Assembly (NCBI RefSeq): GCF_035918235.1
Contig: NZ_CP109485.1
Coordinates: 6,631,001 to 6,695,000 of the forward strand
Direction: 5' to 3'
DNA length: 64,000 nucleotides
Source: Streptomyces sp. NBC_01445
GTDB taxonomy: Bacteria > Actinomycetota > Actinomycetes > Streptomycetales > Streptomycetaceae
Shown in pieces: positions 26,703-34,912 of this stretch. A model generated the notes under the pieces. It was not told the DNA's origin and made no database searches. It saw only the letters and a list, made by a program, of their open reading frames with translations. Within the stretch, counting starts at the first letter, position 1, and the number at the start of each line of letters is the position of its first letter. The translations under genes were made by a program, and so were the position numbers.

Positions 26703-27002
26703 CAGTCGAAGCGTCCGCTTCACAGAGATCCCGTCCGGGTAAGGGCGGGATTTTTTGTTACCCGGCACACTCTTTTCAACTGCCTTGAGGCGCTTGGTGT
26801 CCCGGGGGCGTATAGGTCTGCGGATGTGGTCCTCGTGTGTCGGTGTGTGCGTAAGTGCTGGCCGGAGCGGGCGAACTCGGCGCCGTGTCCGGACCGGTAC
26901 CCATGCGTCGCTGACCGTGACGCTCCGGCCGTGGCAGAATCGGACGGCCGGTAGAGGGCCGCGTCCGATCGACGAAGACGGCCCGACGGGAGGGAGAACG
27001 CG
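26703..27002. other. 300-bp spacer after tRNA-Ala copy 1
   Basis: It holds the tRNA terminator at 26728. Near the end is a possible promoter for gene 27003: CTGACC at 26911 and CAGAAT at 26935, 18 bp apart. I see no other gene or element in it. Confidence 0.5.
26728..26757 (+). terminator. Rho-independent terminator of tRNA-Ala copy 1
   Basis: ATCCCGTCC pairs with GGGCGGGAT across a GGGTAA-type loop (one unpaired T in the left arm) and runs into TTTTTTG, a classical U-tract. Confidence 0.88.
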
Positions 27003-27227
27003 ATGCCCGCGCGCATCACCGAGGCGGCCGACCGCCCCCTCGGCGTGACAGTGAGACCGGCCGAAGCAGCCCATTCCGGGCAGCACGTTCCTTCCCCCTC
27101 CTCCTCTCCGTCTTCTTTCTCTTTCCTCGACTGTCCGTCCTGCGGTTCCTTCCACGTCGCGCAGATGCTCGGCGACAACGGCGGGATCTCGTACGTGTGC
27201 ACGGCCTGCGGCCACAGCTGGAGCTGA
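27003..27227 (+). CDS. Small CxxC zinc-ribbon-like protein
   Basis: A 74-residue protein. The first half is low-complexity, Ser/Pro-rich (PSPSSSPSSFSF). The second half has CPSC and CTAC pairs 22 residues apart (DCPSCGSFHVAQM, YVCTACGHSW), the layout of a treble-clef or zinc-ribbon metal site like those of TFIIS or transposase-type ribbons. AGGGAG precedes the ATG at 27003. The next gene starts 3 bp after its stop and is also a two-CxxC protein, so the pair is very likely co-translated. The function is unknown. Confidence 0.75.
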   Translation: MPARITEAADRPLGVTVRPAEAAHSGQHVPSPSSSPSSFSFLDCPSCGSFHVAQMLGDNGGISYVCTACGHSWS

Positions 27228-27230
27228 TCG

Positions 27231-27464
27231 ATGGGTGCACACAGGAGGAAGTGCGACTGGTGCGGCAGCGGCACGCCCATCGTCAGGGACATGGAGCCGG
27301 TCAACCCCGACTACCAGTACTGGTGCGAGGAGTGCGCGCGGGCGCTGATCATAAAAGGCGATCCGATCGAGACGTATCGGGAACTGGAGGGCGAGCCGAT
27401 CTACGGCCGGCTGCTCGACGAGCACTGCACGCTCAAGCGGTTCTATTCGTTCGCCACGGCCTGA
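27231..27464 (+). CDS. Small two-CxxC protein, unknown function
   Basis: A 77-residue soluble protein. KCDWCGSG near residues 7-14 and WCEECARAL near 31-39 give two CxxC pairs, suggesting one bound zinc. The rest is rich in Tyr, Glu and Arg (PIETYRELEGEPIYGRLLDE). GGAG in the end of the previous gene serves as its ribosome binding site, and the two genes are separated by 3 bp. No family assigned. Confidence 0.78.
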   Translation: MGAHRRKCDWCGSGTPIVRDMEPVNPDYQYWCEECARALIIKGDPIETYRELEGEPIYGRLLDEHCTLKRFYSFATA

Positions 27465-27599
27465 GGGTGCCGTAAATTCGGGCAAATCGGACCAGGGTGG
27501 AAACGATTTGGTGATGCACCGGGTGCCCGGTAATGTTGGCGTCGCCGCCGGGGAAACCGGGCGACACGGTGAACATGCGGCTCCGCCGCATGAACGCTA

Positions 27600-27672
27600 G
27601 GGGCTATAGCTCAGTTGGTAGAGCGCCTGCATGGCATGCAGGAGGTCAGGAGTTCAATTCTCCTTAGCTCCA
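27600..27672 (+). tRNA. tRNA-Ala (anticodon GGC), copy 2
   Basis: Identical over all 73 bases to the gene at 26630, and identity continues for about 4 bases past the 3' end (CAGT). It is followed by its own hairpin terminator. The two tRNA copies enclose the pair of CxxC genes as a 970-bp direct repeat unit. Confidence 0.98.
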
Positions 27673-27691
27673 CAGTAGATGGACATGAAGA

Positions 27692-27720
27692 CGGGCCACC
27701 CGAACAGGGTGGCCCGCTTT
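27692..27720 (+). terminator. Terminator of tRNA-Ala copy 2
   Basis: CGGGCCACCC (27692-27701), loop GAACA, GGGTGGCCCG (27707-27716), then CTTT. The stem is a perfect 10 bp and also faces the end of the convergent NuoF-like gene. Confidence 0.88.
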
Positions 27721-27740
27721 CGTATGCCGTCCCGCGGGCG

Positions 27741-29330
27741 TCAGCCGCGCCCGCTGCCCAGGGCCCTGCGCCCGCGGCCAGGCGGGAGCGCGGGCGGCAG
27801 GGCCGGGCGGGCCGGAGCCGCCGCCGGGTCCTCCTCGATGCGCAGCGCCAGCGCGGGGCACCGGCGCACGGCCCGTACGGCGCGCGCCTCCGAATAGCGC
27901 GCCACCGGGGCCTCCGCCACCGAGGGATAGCCGTCCGGGCCCAGCTGGATCAGCTCCGGGATGATGTCCGCGCACAGGCCGTGGCCCTCGCACAGCGTCC
28001 AGTCCACCGCGAGCCGCCGGCCGCTGGGGGACTCGCCCTGCGGTGCCTCCGTGTGCAGCGGCAGCACGCCCTGCACCGGGCGCCCGCAGCCGCCGCCCAG
28101 GACGTGCGCGGCGAGATCGTCCGTGAACGCCGAGATCGTCGACTCCAGGAACGCCGCCGAACCGTCCGGGTGCTTGCACGCGCCGCGCCGCTTCACCGCC
28201 CTGGTGACCTGCTGGAGGGCTTCGAGGGCGGTGGGGCCGCCGCCGTTCAGTACGTCCTCCAGGCCGCGCGCCGCCGCCGGCAGACCCAGATAGCAGGGAC
28301 CGCACTGGCCCGCGCTCTCCGAGGCCAGCCACTGCGCCACCCGGAGCGCCTCGCCGAGCGGGCAGGTGTCCGGGCCGATCGGCAGGATCGCGCCCGCGCC
28401 GAGCGCGCCCCCGGCGGCCTCCAGGGAGGCGCGGGAGACCACCGCCTCCTGGGCCGTGAAGGCGTCGAGCCACTTGCCGTGGTAACCGCCCGTGAGCACG
28501 CCCTGGGGCATCGGCGGGGCGCCCGCGAGCTGGAGTACGTACCGCAGGGGAACCCCCGCGGGGACTTCGAGGACCATCGGGCGGGCGACGGCTCCGGAGA
28601 GGGTCAGCAGGATCGTGCCGGGCTCGTCGCGCAGGCCCGTGCGGCAGTAGCGCTCGGGTCCGGTGCGGGCCGCCACGGCGAGCTGGGCGAACGTCTCGGC
28701 GTTCGACAGCAGCGTGGGCGCGCCGCCCACCCCGGAGTCGGAGGCGCGCACCTTGCGGCCCGGAGGCACCGGGGGCCCGCCGTCCGCCGAGCGGATCAGC
28801 GCGGAGGACTCCCCGGTGACCATGCGTACGGGGTTGCGCTGCACACGCGCGCGTAGCGGGGCGCCACGGCGGTTGGACAGGCCCCTTTCGAGGAGCGCGG
28901 CCTGCATGGACGCCTCGGTGGAGTCGCGGGTCACGCCCACCACGAGGGTGCGGGCGCCGAGCGCCTCGGCGACCAGGAGCGCGCCGTCGAGGATGAGGTG
29001 CGGGGCGCGGTTGATCAGGACCGTGTCCTTGCGGCAGGCGGGTTCGTCCTCGCTGCCGTTGACCACGACGACGGGGCGCACCCCTCGGCGTATCGCGGAC
29101 TGGGCGACGGCGCGCAGCTTCTTGGCGAAGGGGAAGCCGGCGCCGCCGCGGCCGCGCAGGGATATCTGCCCGGCCAGCGCGGCGAGTTGCTCGCCGCCCA
29201 TCGGTTCGAGCGGGCCGTGCACTTTCAGATGCATGTCGAGGTCGAGTCGCTCGACCAGGTCGAAGCCCGAGGTGAGCTGGGGGAGACCGACGACGCGGAC
29301 TTCGGGGACGTCGGGCAGCGCGGTGTTCAC
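27741..29330 (-). CDS. NuoF-like NADH-binding flavoprotein with C-terminal ferredoxin domain
   Basis: Probable NADH-dependent electron-transfer protein outside complex I. Residues 55-300 resemble the NuoF FMN/NADH fold (SLRGRGGAGFPFAKK at 57-71, VVVVNGSEDEPAC), followed by an SLBB-like part. The Fe-S motif of NuoF is present but altered: ESAGQCGPC has Ala340 where NuoF has its first cysteine, leaving C343, C346 and C385. Residues 440-500 form a small ferredoxin with C447-x2-H450-x2-C453 and C491-Pro, typical of 3Fe-4S ferredoxins. A Pro/Arg-rich tail ends the 529 residues. GTG 29330 overlaps the stop of the upstream membrane gene (GTGA), so the two are coupled and probably form one electron path from NADH to the membrane haem protein. 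Confidence 0.87.
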   Translation of the reverse strand: MNTALPDVPEVRVVGLPQLTSGFDLVERLDLDMHLKVHGPLEPMGGEQLAALAGQISLRGRGGAGFPFAKKLRAVAQSAIRRGVRPVVVVNGSEDEPACRKDTVLINRAPHLILDGALLVAEALGARTLVVGVTRDSTEASMQAALLERGLSNRRGAPLRARVQRNPVRMVTGESSALIRSADGGPPVPPGRKVRASDSGVGGAPTLLSNAETFAQLAVAARTGPERYCRTGLRDEPGTILLTLSGAVARPMVLEVPAGVPLRYVLQLAGAPPMPQGVLTGGYHGKWLDAFTAQEAVVSRASLEAAGGALGAGAILPIGPDTCPLGEALRVAQWLASESAGQCGPCYLGLPAAARGLEDVLNGGGPTALEALQQVTRAVKRRGACKHPDGSAAFLESTISAFTDDLAAHVLGGGCGRPVQGVLPLHTEAPQGESPSGRRLAVDWTLCEGHGLCADIIPELIQLGPDGYPSVAEAPVARYSEARAVRAVRRCPALALRIEEDPAAAPARPALPPALPPGRGRRALGSGRG

Positions 29331-30640
29331 TGAATGCCTCCGGGCGGCGTGTTCCAGGGCTCACCCGCGGCGGGGGCCTGGAACGGGCCGGGCAGCGTTT
29401 CGGTGGCGGACTCTTCCTCGAAGCTCGGGATGCCGCCGTACGGGGTGTCGAGAGTGGGGTCGTACGCCGAGGGGGGTGCCGGGGCGGGGGGCGGCGGGGA
29501 CGGGGCCGGCCAGCGCTCGGGGGGCTCGGGGTCGACGAACGGGAGGGACTCGGTGGGCTGGAGGTCCAGGAGGGTCAGCGGCTCCCCGGGGGGCGGGTCG
29601 CCGAAGAGCGGGTCCACCGGGGTCGAGACCGCGCGGTAGGCGGCCGAGAAGCCGACGCCCGCGGTGGCGGGGCGCGGCTCGAACGCGGGGCGCGCCGGAG
29701 CCTCGTAGAGCGGTGGAATGTCGGCGGACGGCATGGGGAGCGGATTTTCGCGCGGCCGCGGCGGGGGCTCGCGGTTCACGTCGAAGCGGGCTTCGGACGG
29801 TGCGGGGCGGCCGGCGCCGCCGGGCAGCGGGGACCGGGTGACGTCCCTGCGGCGGGTGCCCTGCGTTCTGCCGTCGCCGTCGAGGAGCGCGAGGACGCGG
29901 GCGGCGACCTTGCGCTTGACCGGTCCCGGCGCCGCGCGCAGGGCGACCGCACCGCCCACCGCGACCAGGCACAAGCAGTACAGGACGACTACGTAGGTCT
30001 TCGGCTGCCTGCCCGCGTACAGACCGTGGATCAGCGCGGAGCACCAGGCGGGGTAGGCCAGCATGTGCAGGGCGCGCCAGCGGGAGGCGATCTGGGCGGG
30101 GGACGCGAAGGCCTTGCGCAGGGCGCCGGTGACGCCGGTGGTGACCATCAGGAGCCCGGCGAGCGAGCCGAGGCCGATCAGGCCCGCGCTGCCGGTCACG
30201 CCGAGTCCGAAGGGGATCAGCGCGCCGACCACGGACACATGGTCGAGGGCCAGCTTGACGGTGACGTGCAGAAGCAGGAAGCCGATCGAGGCGACCGCTG
30301 TGGCCCGGTGCACGCCCTGGGAGAGCAGGCGCTGGCGCGAGGTCAGGAACAGCCGGTCGGAGGCGACCAGGCCCCAGACGACGGACGCCGTCAGGGAGAC
30401 CAGGGACAGCACCCCGGTGGTGAAGTCGAGCGCGGCGCGGAAGGCGTCGCTCCCGACGAGGACCACGAGGGGTATCAGCAGCAGTGCCGCCGCGCACAGG
30501 GCCCCTCGGGTCGCCCGGCTGGGCGCGGGGGACGGGCGGATCCTGCGCCGGGGGCGCTGGGTGTTTCCAAGCTGGGGGAACGGATTCAGCGGCTGCCCGT
30601 TCGTCGGGGAGTTCAACGGGGAGTTCAGTGGAGGGTTCAT
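29327..30640 (-). CDS. Haem-type multi-pass membrane protein (ferric reductase-like), long Pro-rich tail
   Basis: Membrane component of a probable electron-transfer pair. After a short Asn/Pro-rich N-terminus there are about six hydrophobic helices between residues 45 and 240. Histidines lie in or beside them (LSQGVHRATAVASIGFLLLH, VKLALDH, RALHMLAY, ALIHGLYAG), as expected for haem b ligation in ferric-reductase/cytochrome b-like proteins. The C-terminal ~190 residues are disordered and Pro-rich. ATG 30640 follows GGAG; the frame is open back to 30700. The downstream NuoF-like/ferredoxin gene overlaps by 4 bases. AGATAAC occurs twice, 12 bp apart, on this strand about 100 bp upstream and could be an operator. 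Confidence 0.75.
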   Translation of the reverse strand: MNPPLNSPLNSPTNGQPLNPFPQLGNTQRPRRRIRPSPAPSRATRGALCAAALLLIPLVVLVGSDAFRAALDFTTGVLSLVSLTASVVWGLVASDRLFLTSRQRLLSQGVHRATAVASIGFLLLHVTVKLALDHVSVVGALIPFGLGVTGSAGLIGLGSLAGLLMVTTGVTGALRKAFASPAQIASRWRALHMLAYPAWCSALIHGLYAGRQPKTYVVVLYCLCLVAVGGAVALRAAPGPVKRKVAARVLALLDGDGRTQGTRRRDVTRSPLPGGAGRPAPSEARFDVNREPPPRPRENPLPMPSADIPPLYEAPARPAFEPRPATAGVGFSAAYRAVSTPVDPLFGDPPPGEPLTLLDLQPTESLPFVDPEPPERWPAPSPPPPAPAPPSAYDPTLDTPYGGIPSFEEESATETLPGPFQAPAAGEPWNTPPGGIQ

Positions 30641-30903
30641 GGGGGCGACTCCGAATGGTTCGGCAAAGTGGTCCCGCTGCCGCACTCTAGGTCGACCCAT
30701 ACCAGCCAGTACGAGGTTTGAGTTATCTCGTTGTTATCTATCGGAGGTGTGGACTTTGTGTTGCCCCGATAGGGGTCGGTACGCGGAGTAACCCTTGGCC
30801 CATGCACCTTCCGAAGGCCTCCTTCGGCCCTTGCGCAGCCGTCCCTCGGCCGTCCCCGGTAAGCCCGTCGCGGCCCCTGTGGGCCCTGCGGTACCCTGAC
30901 GCC
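30641..30903. other. Intergenic region between the haem protein gene and the leuS leader
   Basis: It holds two GTTATCT direct repeats near 30722-30740, a CCGAAGG-CCT-CCTTCGG hairpin at 30811-30827 with no T-run, and the leuS leader promoter at its right end. No gene is supported here. Confidence 0.5.
30892..30897 (+). promoter_or_regulatory. -10 box of the leuS leader transcript
   Basis: TACCCT lies exactly 6 nt before the ATG of the 12-residue leader peptide, the same leaderless arrangement as at proA and gene 20080. Confidence 0.6.
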
Positions 30904-30942
30904 ATGCGTGCCGTACGCCTTCTGCTTAGCGAGCCGCGCTGA
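30904..30942 (+). CDS. Leucine-containing leader peptide upstream of leuS
   Basis: A 12-residue open frame, MRAVRLLLSEPR, followed by TGA. It has three consecutive leucine codons, CTT-CTG-CTT, two of them the CTT codon that is rare in this GC-rich DNA. The ATG is 6 nt after a TACCCT -10 box, so the peptide would be translated from the very 5' end of the transcript. It lies 128 bp before leuS, and a U-tailed hairpin sits between them at 30987. This is the arrangement expected for ribosome-mediated attenuation by leucyl-tRNA supply. I infer the function; peptide synthesis is not proven. Confidence 0.7.
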   Translation: MRAVRLLLSEPR

Positions 30943-30986
30943 TCAGTCCCGACCGCTGACGAATCGCGGATCGGAATCGGCGCGGC

Positions 30987-31013
30987 GCCCCCTCCTGTGC
31001 GAGGGGCATTTTT
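30987..31013 (+). terminator. Attenuator-like terminator in the leuS leader
   Basis: CCCCTC (30989-30994) pairs with GAGGGG (31001-31006), closed by G30987-C31007 with one bulged C, and runs into ATTTTTGTTT. It is 45 bp after the leader peptide stop and 58 bp before the leuS start, in a region where a constitutive terminator would be pointless. Confidence 0.72.
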
Positions 31014-31070
31014 GTTTGGCCAGCGCGGTCAGTTCCGTAAGCAGAGACGATCGATGGAGCTTTGAGGATC

Positions 31071-33965
31071 ATGAGCGAGACGAATTCCGCTGCCGCTTCC
31101 GAGGTGGCCGCGCCGCACCGCTACACGGCGGCGATGGCCGCCGACATCGAGGCACGCTGGCAGGACTTCTGGGACGCCGACGGCACGTACGAGGCGCCCA
31201 ACCCGAGCGGTGACCTGGCGGGGGACACCGAGGCGGACCGGGCGATGGCCGCCCGGCCCAAGAAGTTCGTCATGGACATGTTCCCGTACCCCTCGGGCGC
31301 GGGCCTGCACGTCGGCCACCCGCTGGGCTACATCGCCACGGACGTCTTCGCGCGCTTCCAGCGCATGAACGGGCACAACGTCCTGCACACCCTGGGCTTC
31401 GACGCCTTCGGCCTGCCCGCCGAGCAGTACGCCGTGCAGACGGGCACCCACCCGCGCACGTCCACCGAAGCCAACATGGTCAACATGAAGTCCCAGCTGC
31501 GCCGGCTGGGCCTGGGCCACGACAAGCGCCGGTCGTTCGCCACGATCGACCCCGAGTACTACAAGTGGACCCAGTGGATCTTCGTCCAGATCTTCAACTC
31601 CTGGTACGACGACGAGGCGAAGAAGGCCCGTCCGATCGACCAGCTGATCGCGCAGTTCGAGAGCGGTGAGCGCGCCGTACCGGACTCCACGCGCGCGTGG
31701 CACGAGCTGAACGCGGCCGAGCGGGCCGACGTGCTGAGTGAGTACCGGCTGGCGTACGCCTCCGAGGCGCCCGTCAACTGGTGCCCCGGCCTGGGCACCG
31801 TCCTGGCCAACGAGGAAGTCACCGCCGACGGTCGCTCCGAGCGCGGCAACTACCCTGTCTTCAAGGCCAAGCTGCGCCAGTGGAACATGCGCATCACCGC
31901 CTACGCGGACCGCCTGCTGGACGACCTGGACGCCCTGGACTGGCCCGAGGCGATCAAGCTGCAGCAGCGGAACTGGATCGGCCGCTCCGAGGGCGCCCGC
32001 GTCGACTTCCCCGTCGGCGACGAGGCCATCACCGTCTTCACCACCCGTCAGGACACCCTGTTCGGCGCCACGTACATGGTCCTGGCGCCCGAGCACGACC
32101 TGGTGGACCGGATCGTCCCCGCCGCGTGGCCCGAGGGCACGCACGACGTCTGGACGGGCGGCCACGCGACCCCCGCCGAGGCCGTCGCCGCCTACCGCAA
32201 GCAGGCCGCCTCGAAGTCCGACGTCGAGCGCCAGGCCGAGGCCAAGGACAAGACCGGCGTCTTCACCGGCGCGTACGCGGCCAACCCGGTCAGCGGCGAG
32301 CAGGTCCCCGTCTTCATCGCCGACTACGTCCTGATGGGCTACGGCACCGGCGCGATCATGGCCGTCCCCGCGCACGACACCCGCGACTTCGCGTTCGCGC
32401 GCGCCTTCGAGCTGCCGATGCGCTGCGTCGTGGAGCCCTCGGACGACCGCGGCACCGACACCTCCACGTGGGACGACGCGTTCGCCTCCTACGACGCGCG
32501 GCTGGTCAACTCCGCGAGCGACCAGATCTCCGTCGACGGCATGGGCGTCACCGACGCCAAGGCGCGCATGACGGAGTGGCTGGAGCGCACCGGCATCGGC
32601 CGCGGCACCGTCAACTTCCGCCTGCGAGACTGGCTGTTCAGCCGCCAGCGCTACTGGGGCGAGCCCTTCCCGATCGTCTACGACGAGGACGGCGTCGCCC
32701 ACTCGCTGCCCGAGTCGATGCTGCCGCTGGAGCTGCCGGAGGTCGACGACTACAGCCCCCGCACGTTCGACGCGGACGACGCCGACACCCAGCCCGAGAC
32801 CCCGCTGTCCCGCAACGACGACTGGGTCCACGTCACGCTGGACCTGGGCGACGGACCCAAGAAGTACCGCCGCGAGACCAACACCATGCCCAACTGGGCG
32901 GGTTCGTGCTGGTACGAGCTGCGCTACCTGGACCCGCACAACAGCGACAAGCTGGTCGACCCGGCCATCGAGCAGTACTGGATGGGCCCCCGTGAGGGCC
33001 AGCCGACCGGTGGCGTCGACCTGTACGTGGGCGGCGCCGAACACGCCGTGCTGCACCTGCTGTACGCCCGCTTCTGGTCGAAGATGCTGTTCGACCTGGG
33101 CCACATCTCGTCGGCCGAGCCGTTCCACAAGCTGTACAACCAGGGCATGATCCAGGCCTACGTGTACCGCGACAGCCGCGGCATCGCGGTGCCCGCCGCC
33201 GAGGTCGAGGAGCGCGACGGCGCGTACTACTTCGAGGGCGAGAAGGTCTCCCGCCTGCTGGGCAAGATGGGCAAGTCCCTGAAGAACGCCGTCACGCCGG
33301 ACGAGATCTGCGCCGAGTACGGCGCGGACACCCTGCGCCTGTACGAGATGGCGATGGGCCCCCTGGACGTCTCGCGGCCGTGGGACACGCGCGCGGTGGT
33401 GGGCCAGTTCCGTCTGCTGCAGCGCCTGTGGCGCAACGTCGTCGACGAGGCGAGCGGCGAGGTCACCGTCGTCGACACCGAGGACTCCGCCATCGACGGA
33501 ATCACGCTGCGCGCCCTGCACAAGGCGATCGACGGCGTCCGCCAGGACCTGGAGGGCATGCGGTTCAACACCGCCATCGCCAAGGTCACCGAGCTGAACA
33601 ACCACCTGACCAAGGTGGGCGGCCCGCTGTCGCGCAGCGTGGCCGAGCGCCTGGTGCTGCTGGTCGCGCCGCTGGCCCCGCACATTGCCGAGGAGCTGTG
33701 GCGCAAGCTGGGCCACACCGACTCCGTCGTCCACCAGGACTTCCCCGTCGCCGACCCCGCGTACGTCGTGGACGAGTCCGTGACCTGCGTCGTGCAGATC
33801 AAGGGCAAGGTCAAGGCGCGCCTGGAGGTGTCCCCGTCGATCTCCGACGAGGAGCTGGAGAAGGTGGCCCTGGCCGACGAGCGGGTCGTCGCCGCGCTGG
33901 ACGGCGCCGGCATCCGCAAGGTCGTCGTGCGGGCGCCGAAGCTGGTGAACATCGTTCCTGCGTGA
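31071..33965 (+). CDS. leuS: Leucyl-tRNA synthetase
   Basis: Class Ia synthetase that charges tRNA-Leu. The HIGH motif is HVGH at residues 80-83 and the KMSKS motif is KMGKS at 732-736. A CP1 editing domain lies between them ([28 protein letters not shown]). The 964 residues are longer than the ~860 of E. coli LeuS but normal for actinobacteria. The ATG at 31071 is 11 bases after GGAG. Every leucine codon I read in frame, about 73, is CTG; CTC, common in neighbouring genes, is absent. Expression is probably controlled by the leader peptide and attenuator at 30904-31013. A bipartite terminator follows. Confidence 0.98.
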   Translation: MSETNSAAASEVAAPHRYTAAMAADIEARWQDFWDADGTYEAPNPSGDLAGDTEADRAMAARPKKFVMDMFPYPSGAGLHVGHPLGYIATDVFARFQRMNGHNVLHTLGFDAFGLPAEQYAVQTGTHPRTSTEANMVNMKSQLRRLGLGHDKRRSFATIDPEYYKWTQWIFVQIFNSWYDDEAKKARPIDQLIAQFESGERAVPDSTRAWHELNAAERADVLSEYRLAYASEAPVNWCPGLGTVLANEEVTADGRSERGNYPVFKAKLRQWNMRITAYADRLLDDLDALDWPEAIKLQQRNWIGRSEGARVDFPVGDEAITVFTTRQDTLFGATYMVLAPEHDLVDRIVPAAWPEGTHDVWTGGHATPAEAVAAYRKQAASKSDVERQAEAKDKTGVFTGAYAANPVSGEQVPVFIADYVLMGYGTGAIMAVPAHDTRDFAFARAFELPMRCVVEPSDDRGTDTSTWDDAFASYDARLVNSASDQISVDGMGVTDAKARMTEWLERTGIGRGTVNFRLRDWLFSRQRYWGEPFPIVYDEDGVAHSLPESMLPLELPEVDDYSPRTFDADDADTQPETPLSRNDDWVHVTLDLGDGPKKYRRETNTMPNWAGSCWYELRYLDPHNSDKLVDPAIEQYWMGPREGQPTGGVDLYVGGAEHAVLHLLYARFWSKMLFDLGHISSAEPFHKLYNQGMIQAYVYRDSRGIAVPAAEVEERDGAYYFEGEKVSRLLGKMGKSLKNAVTPDEICAEYGADTLRLYEMAMGPLDVSRPWDTRAVVGQFRLLQRLWRNVVDEASGEVTVVDTEDSAIDGITLRALHKAIDGVRQDLEGMRFNTAIAKVTELNNHLTKVGGPLSRSVAERLVLLVAPLAPHIAEELWRKLGHTDSVVHQDFPVADPAYVVDESVTCVVQIKGKVKARLEVSPSISDEELEKVALADERVVAALDGAGIRKVVVRAPKLVNIVPA

Positions 33966-34008
33966 GCGACGACCACTCCGTTTAGCCGGATCAGGGTTGT
34001 TCCCTACG

Positions 34009-34049
34009 GGCAGGTTGGGGGTTCCGCTGGAACCTCCGGCCTGCCTTTT
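34009..34049 (+). terminator. Terminator after leuS
   Basis: GGCAGG (34009-34014) pairs with CCTGCC (34040-34045), and inside it GGGGGTTCC pairs with GGAACCTCC with one G-U pair. TTTT follows directly. Confidence 0.88.
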
Positions 34050-34102
34050 CCGTTTACCGTGGAAGAGGCGGACGGACCGCCGACCTTGTCGGGAGGAGCG
34101 TC

Positions 34103-34849
34103 ATGGGAGAGGCCGTGATCGCGATCGTGGCACTCATGTTCGTCCTGTTCCTGGCCCTGGGCGCGTACGTGACGGTGAAGGTCGTCGGCGCCGCCAAGCG
34201 GGGAGTGGACCGCACGGTCGCGCAGGCCCGCCGGTCCGTCGAGGACACGACGCTCAAGGCGCGGACCTTCGTGCAGCCGGGCGCGGCCGGCGAGCTCGCG
34301 CAACTGCGGCTCAAGCTGCGTACGTCGATGAGGTCCACTCAGGACGCGCTCCACGCGCGCGTGGCCGAGGACGCCTCGCTCAAGGAGTCGCTGGACCTCT
34401 TCGGCCGGCTCAGCGTGCACGCGCACGAGCTGGACGACGACCTCAAGCGTCTTGAGACCGAGCCGGACAAGGCGCATCTCGCCGAGCTCCTGCCCGATCT
34501 GCGCAAGCGGACGGAGCAGATCACCGCGTCGGCCGACTCCCTGCGCCGGGCGGCCAGGGACCGCGCCCACCGGATCGCCGACGACGACCTGGATTCCCTG
34601 AGTGCCCAGATCGACATCGAGGCGGGAGCGCTGCGGCACTGGACGACGGAACCGTCGCCCGAGCCCGCGCAGACGCCGCCCCCGTGGCCCGAGGCACCGG
34701 CCCCTGAGCGCCCTGCCGCGCATCAGACCTGGCCAGGGACTCCGCAGGGCGGGCAGGCCGAAGCGCCCGACCGGCCCGCGCTCTCGCCCACCGACCCGCG
34801 CCCCGCCTATCCTTGGCAGAAGAAAGCCCGCCCGGAGAGCACGACTTGA
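34103..34849 (+). CDS. Membrane-anchored coiled-coil protein, unknown function
   Basis: A 248-residue protein with one N-terminal membrane helix (AVIAIVALMFVLFLALGAYV at 4-23). A long, heptad-like helical region rich in Leu, Arg, Glu and Ala follows to about residue 180, and then a Pro-rich disordered tail. The topology is N-out with a cytoplasmic coiled coil. GGGAGGAG precedes the ATG. It is separate from leuS (terminator between) and 63 bp before the DegV gene. The form suggests a scaffold or divisome-type protein, but nothing in the sequence names one. Confidence 0.82.
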   Translation: MGEAVIAIVALMFVLFLALGAYVTVKVVGAAKRGVDRTVAQARRSVEDTTLKARTFVQPGAAGELAQLRLKLRTSMRSTQDALHARVAEDASLKESLDLFGRLSVHAHELDDDLKRLETEPDKAHLAELLPDLRKRTEQITASADSLRRAARDRAHRIADDDLDSLSAQIDIEAGALRHWTTEPSPEPAQTPPPWPEAPAPERPAAHQTWPGTPQGGQAEAPDRPALSPTDPRPAYPWQKKARPESTT

Positions 34850-34912
34850 CGCGTGCCCGGGCCACCGGGGCCGGGCTGCCGTCCACCGGCCCGGGCAGGT
34901 AATCTCCAGCTC

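Noticed and set aside
26630..27672. attL/attR of an integrated element
   Set aside because: The tRNA copies are complete, no integrase or mobile gene lies between them, and the 970-bp interval holds only two small genes. A tRNA duplication explains it better.
30943..31070. T-box riboswitch for leuS
   Set aside because: There is a terminator but no specifier loop or T-box sequence. The leader peptide with Leu codons fits attenuation instead.
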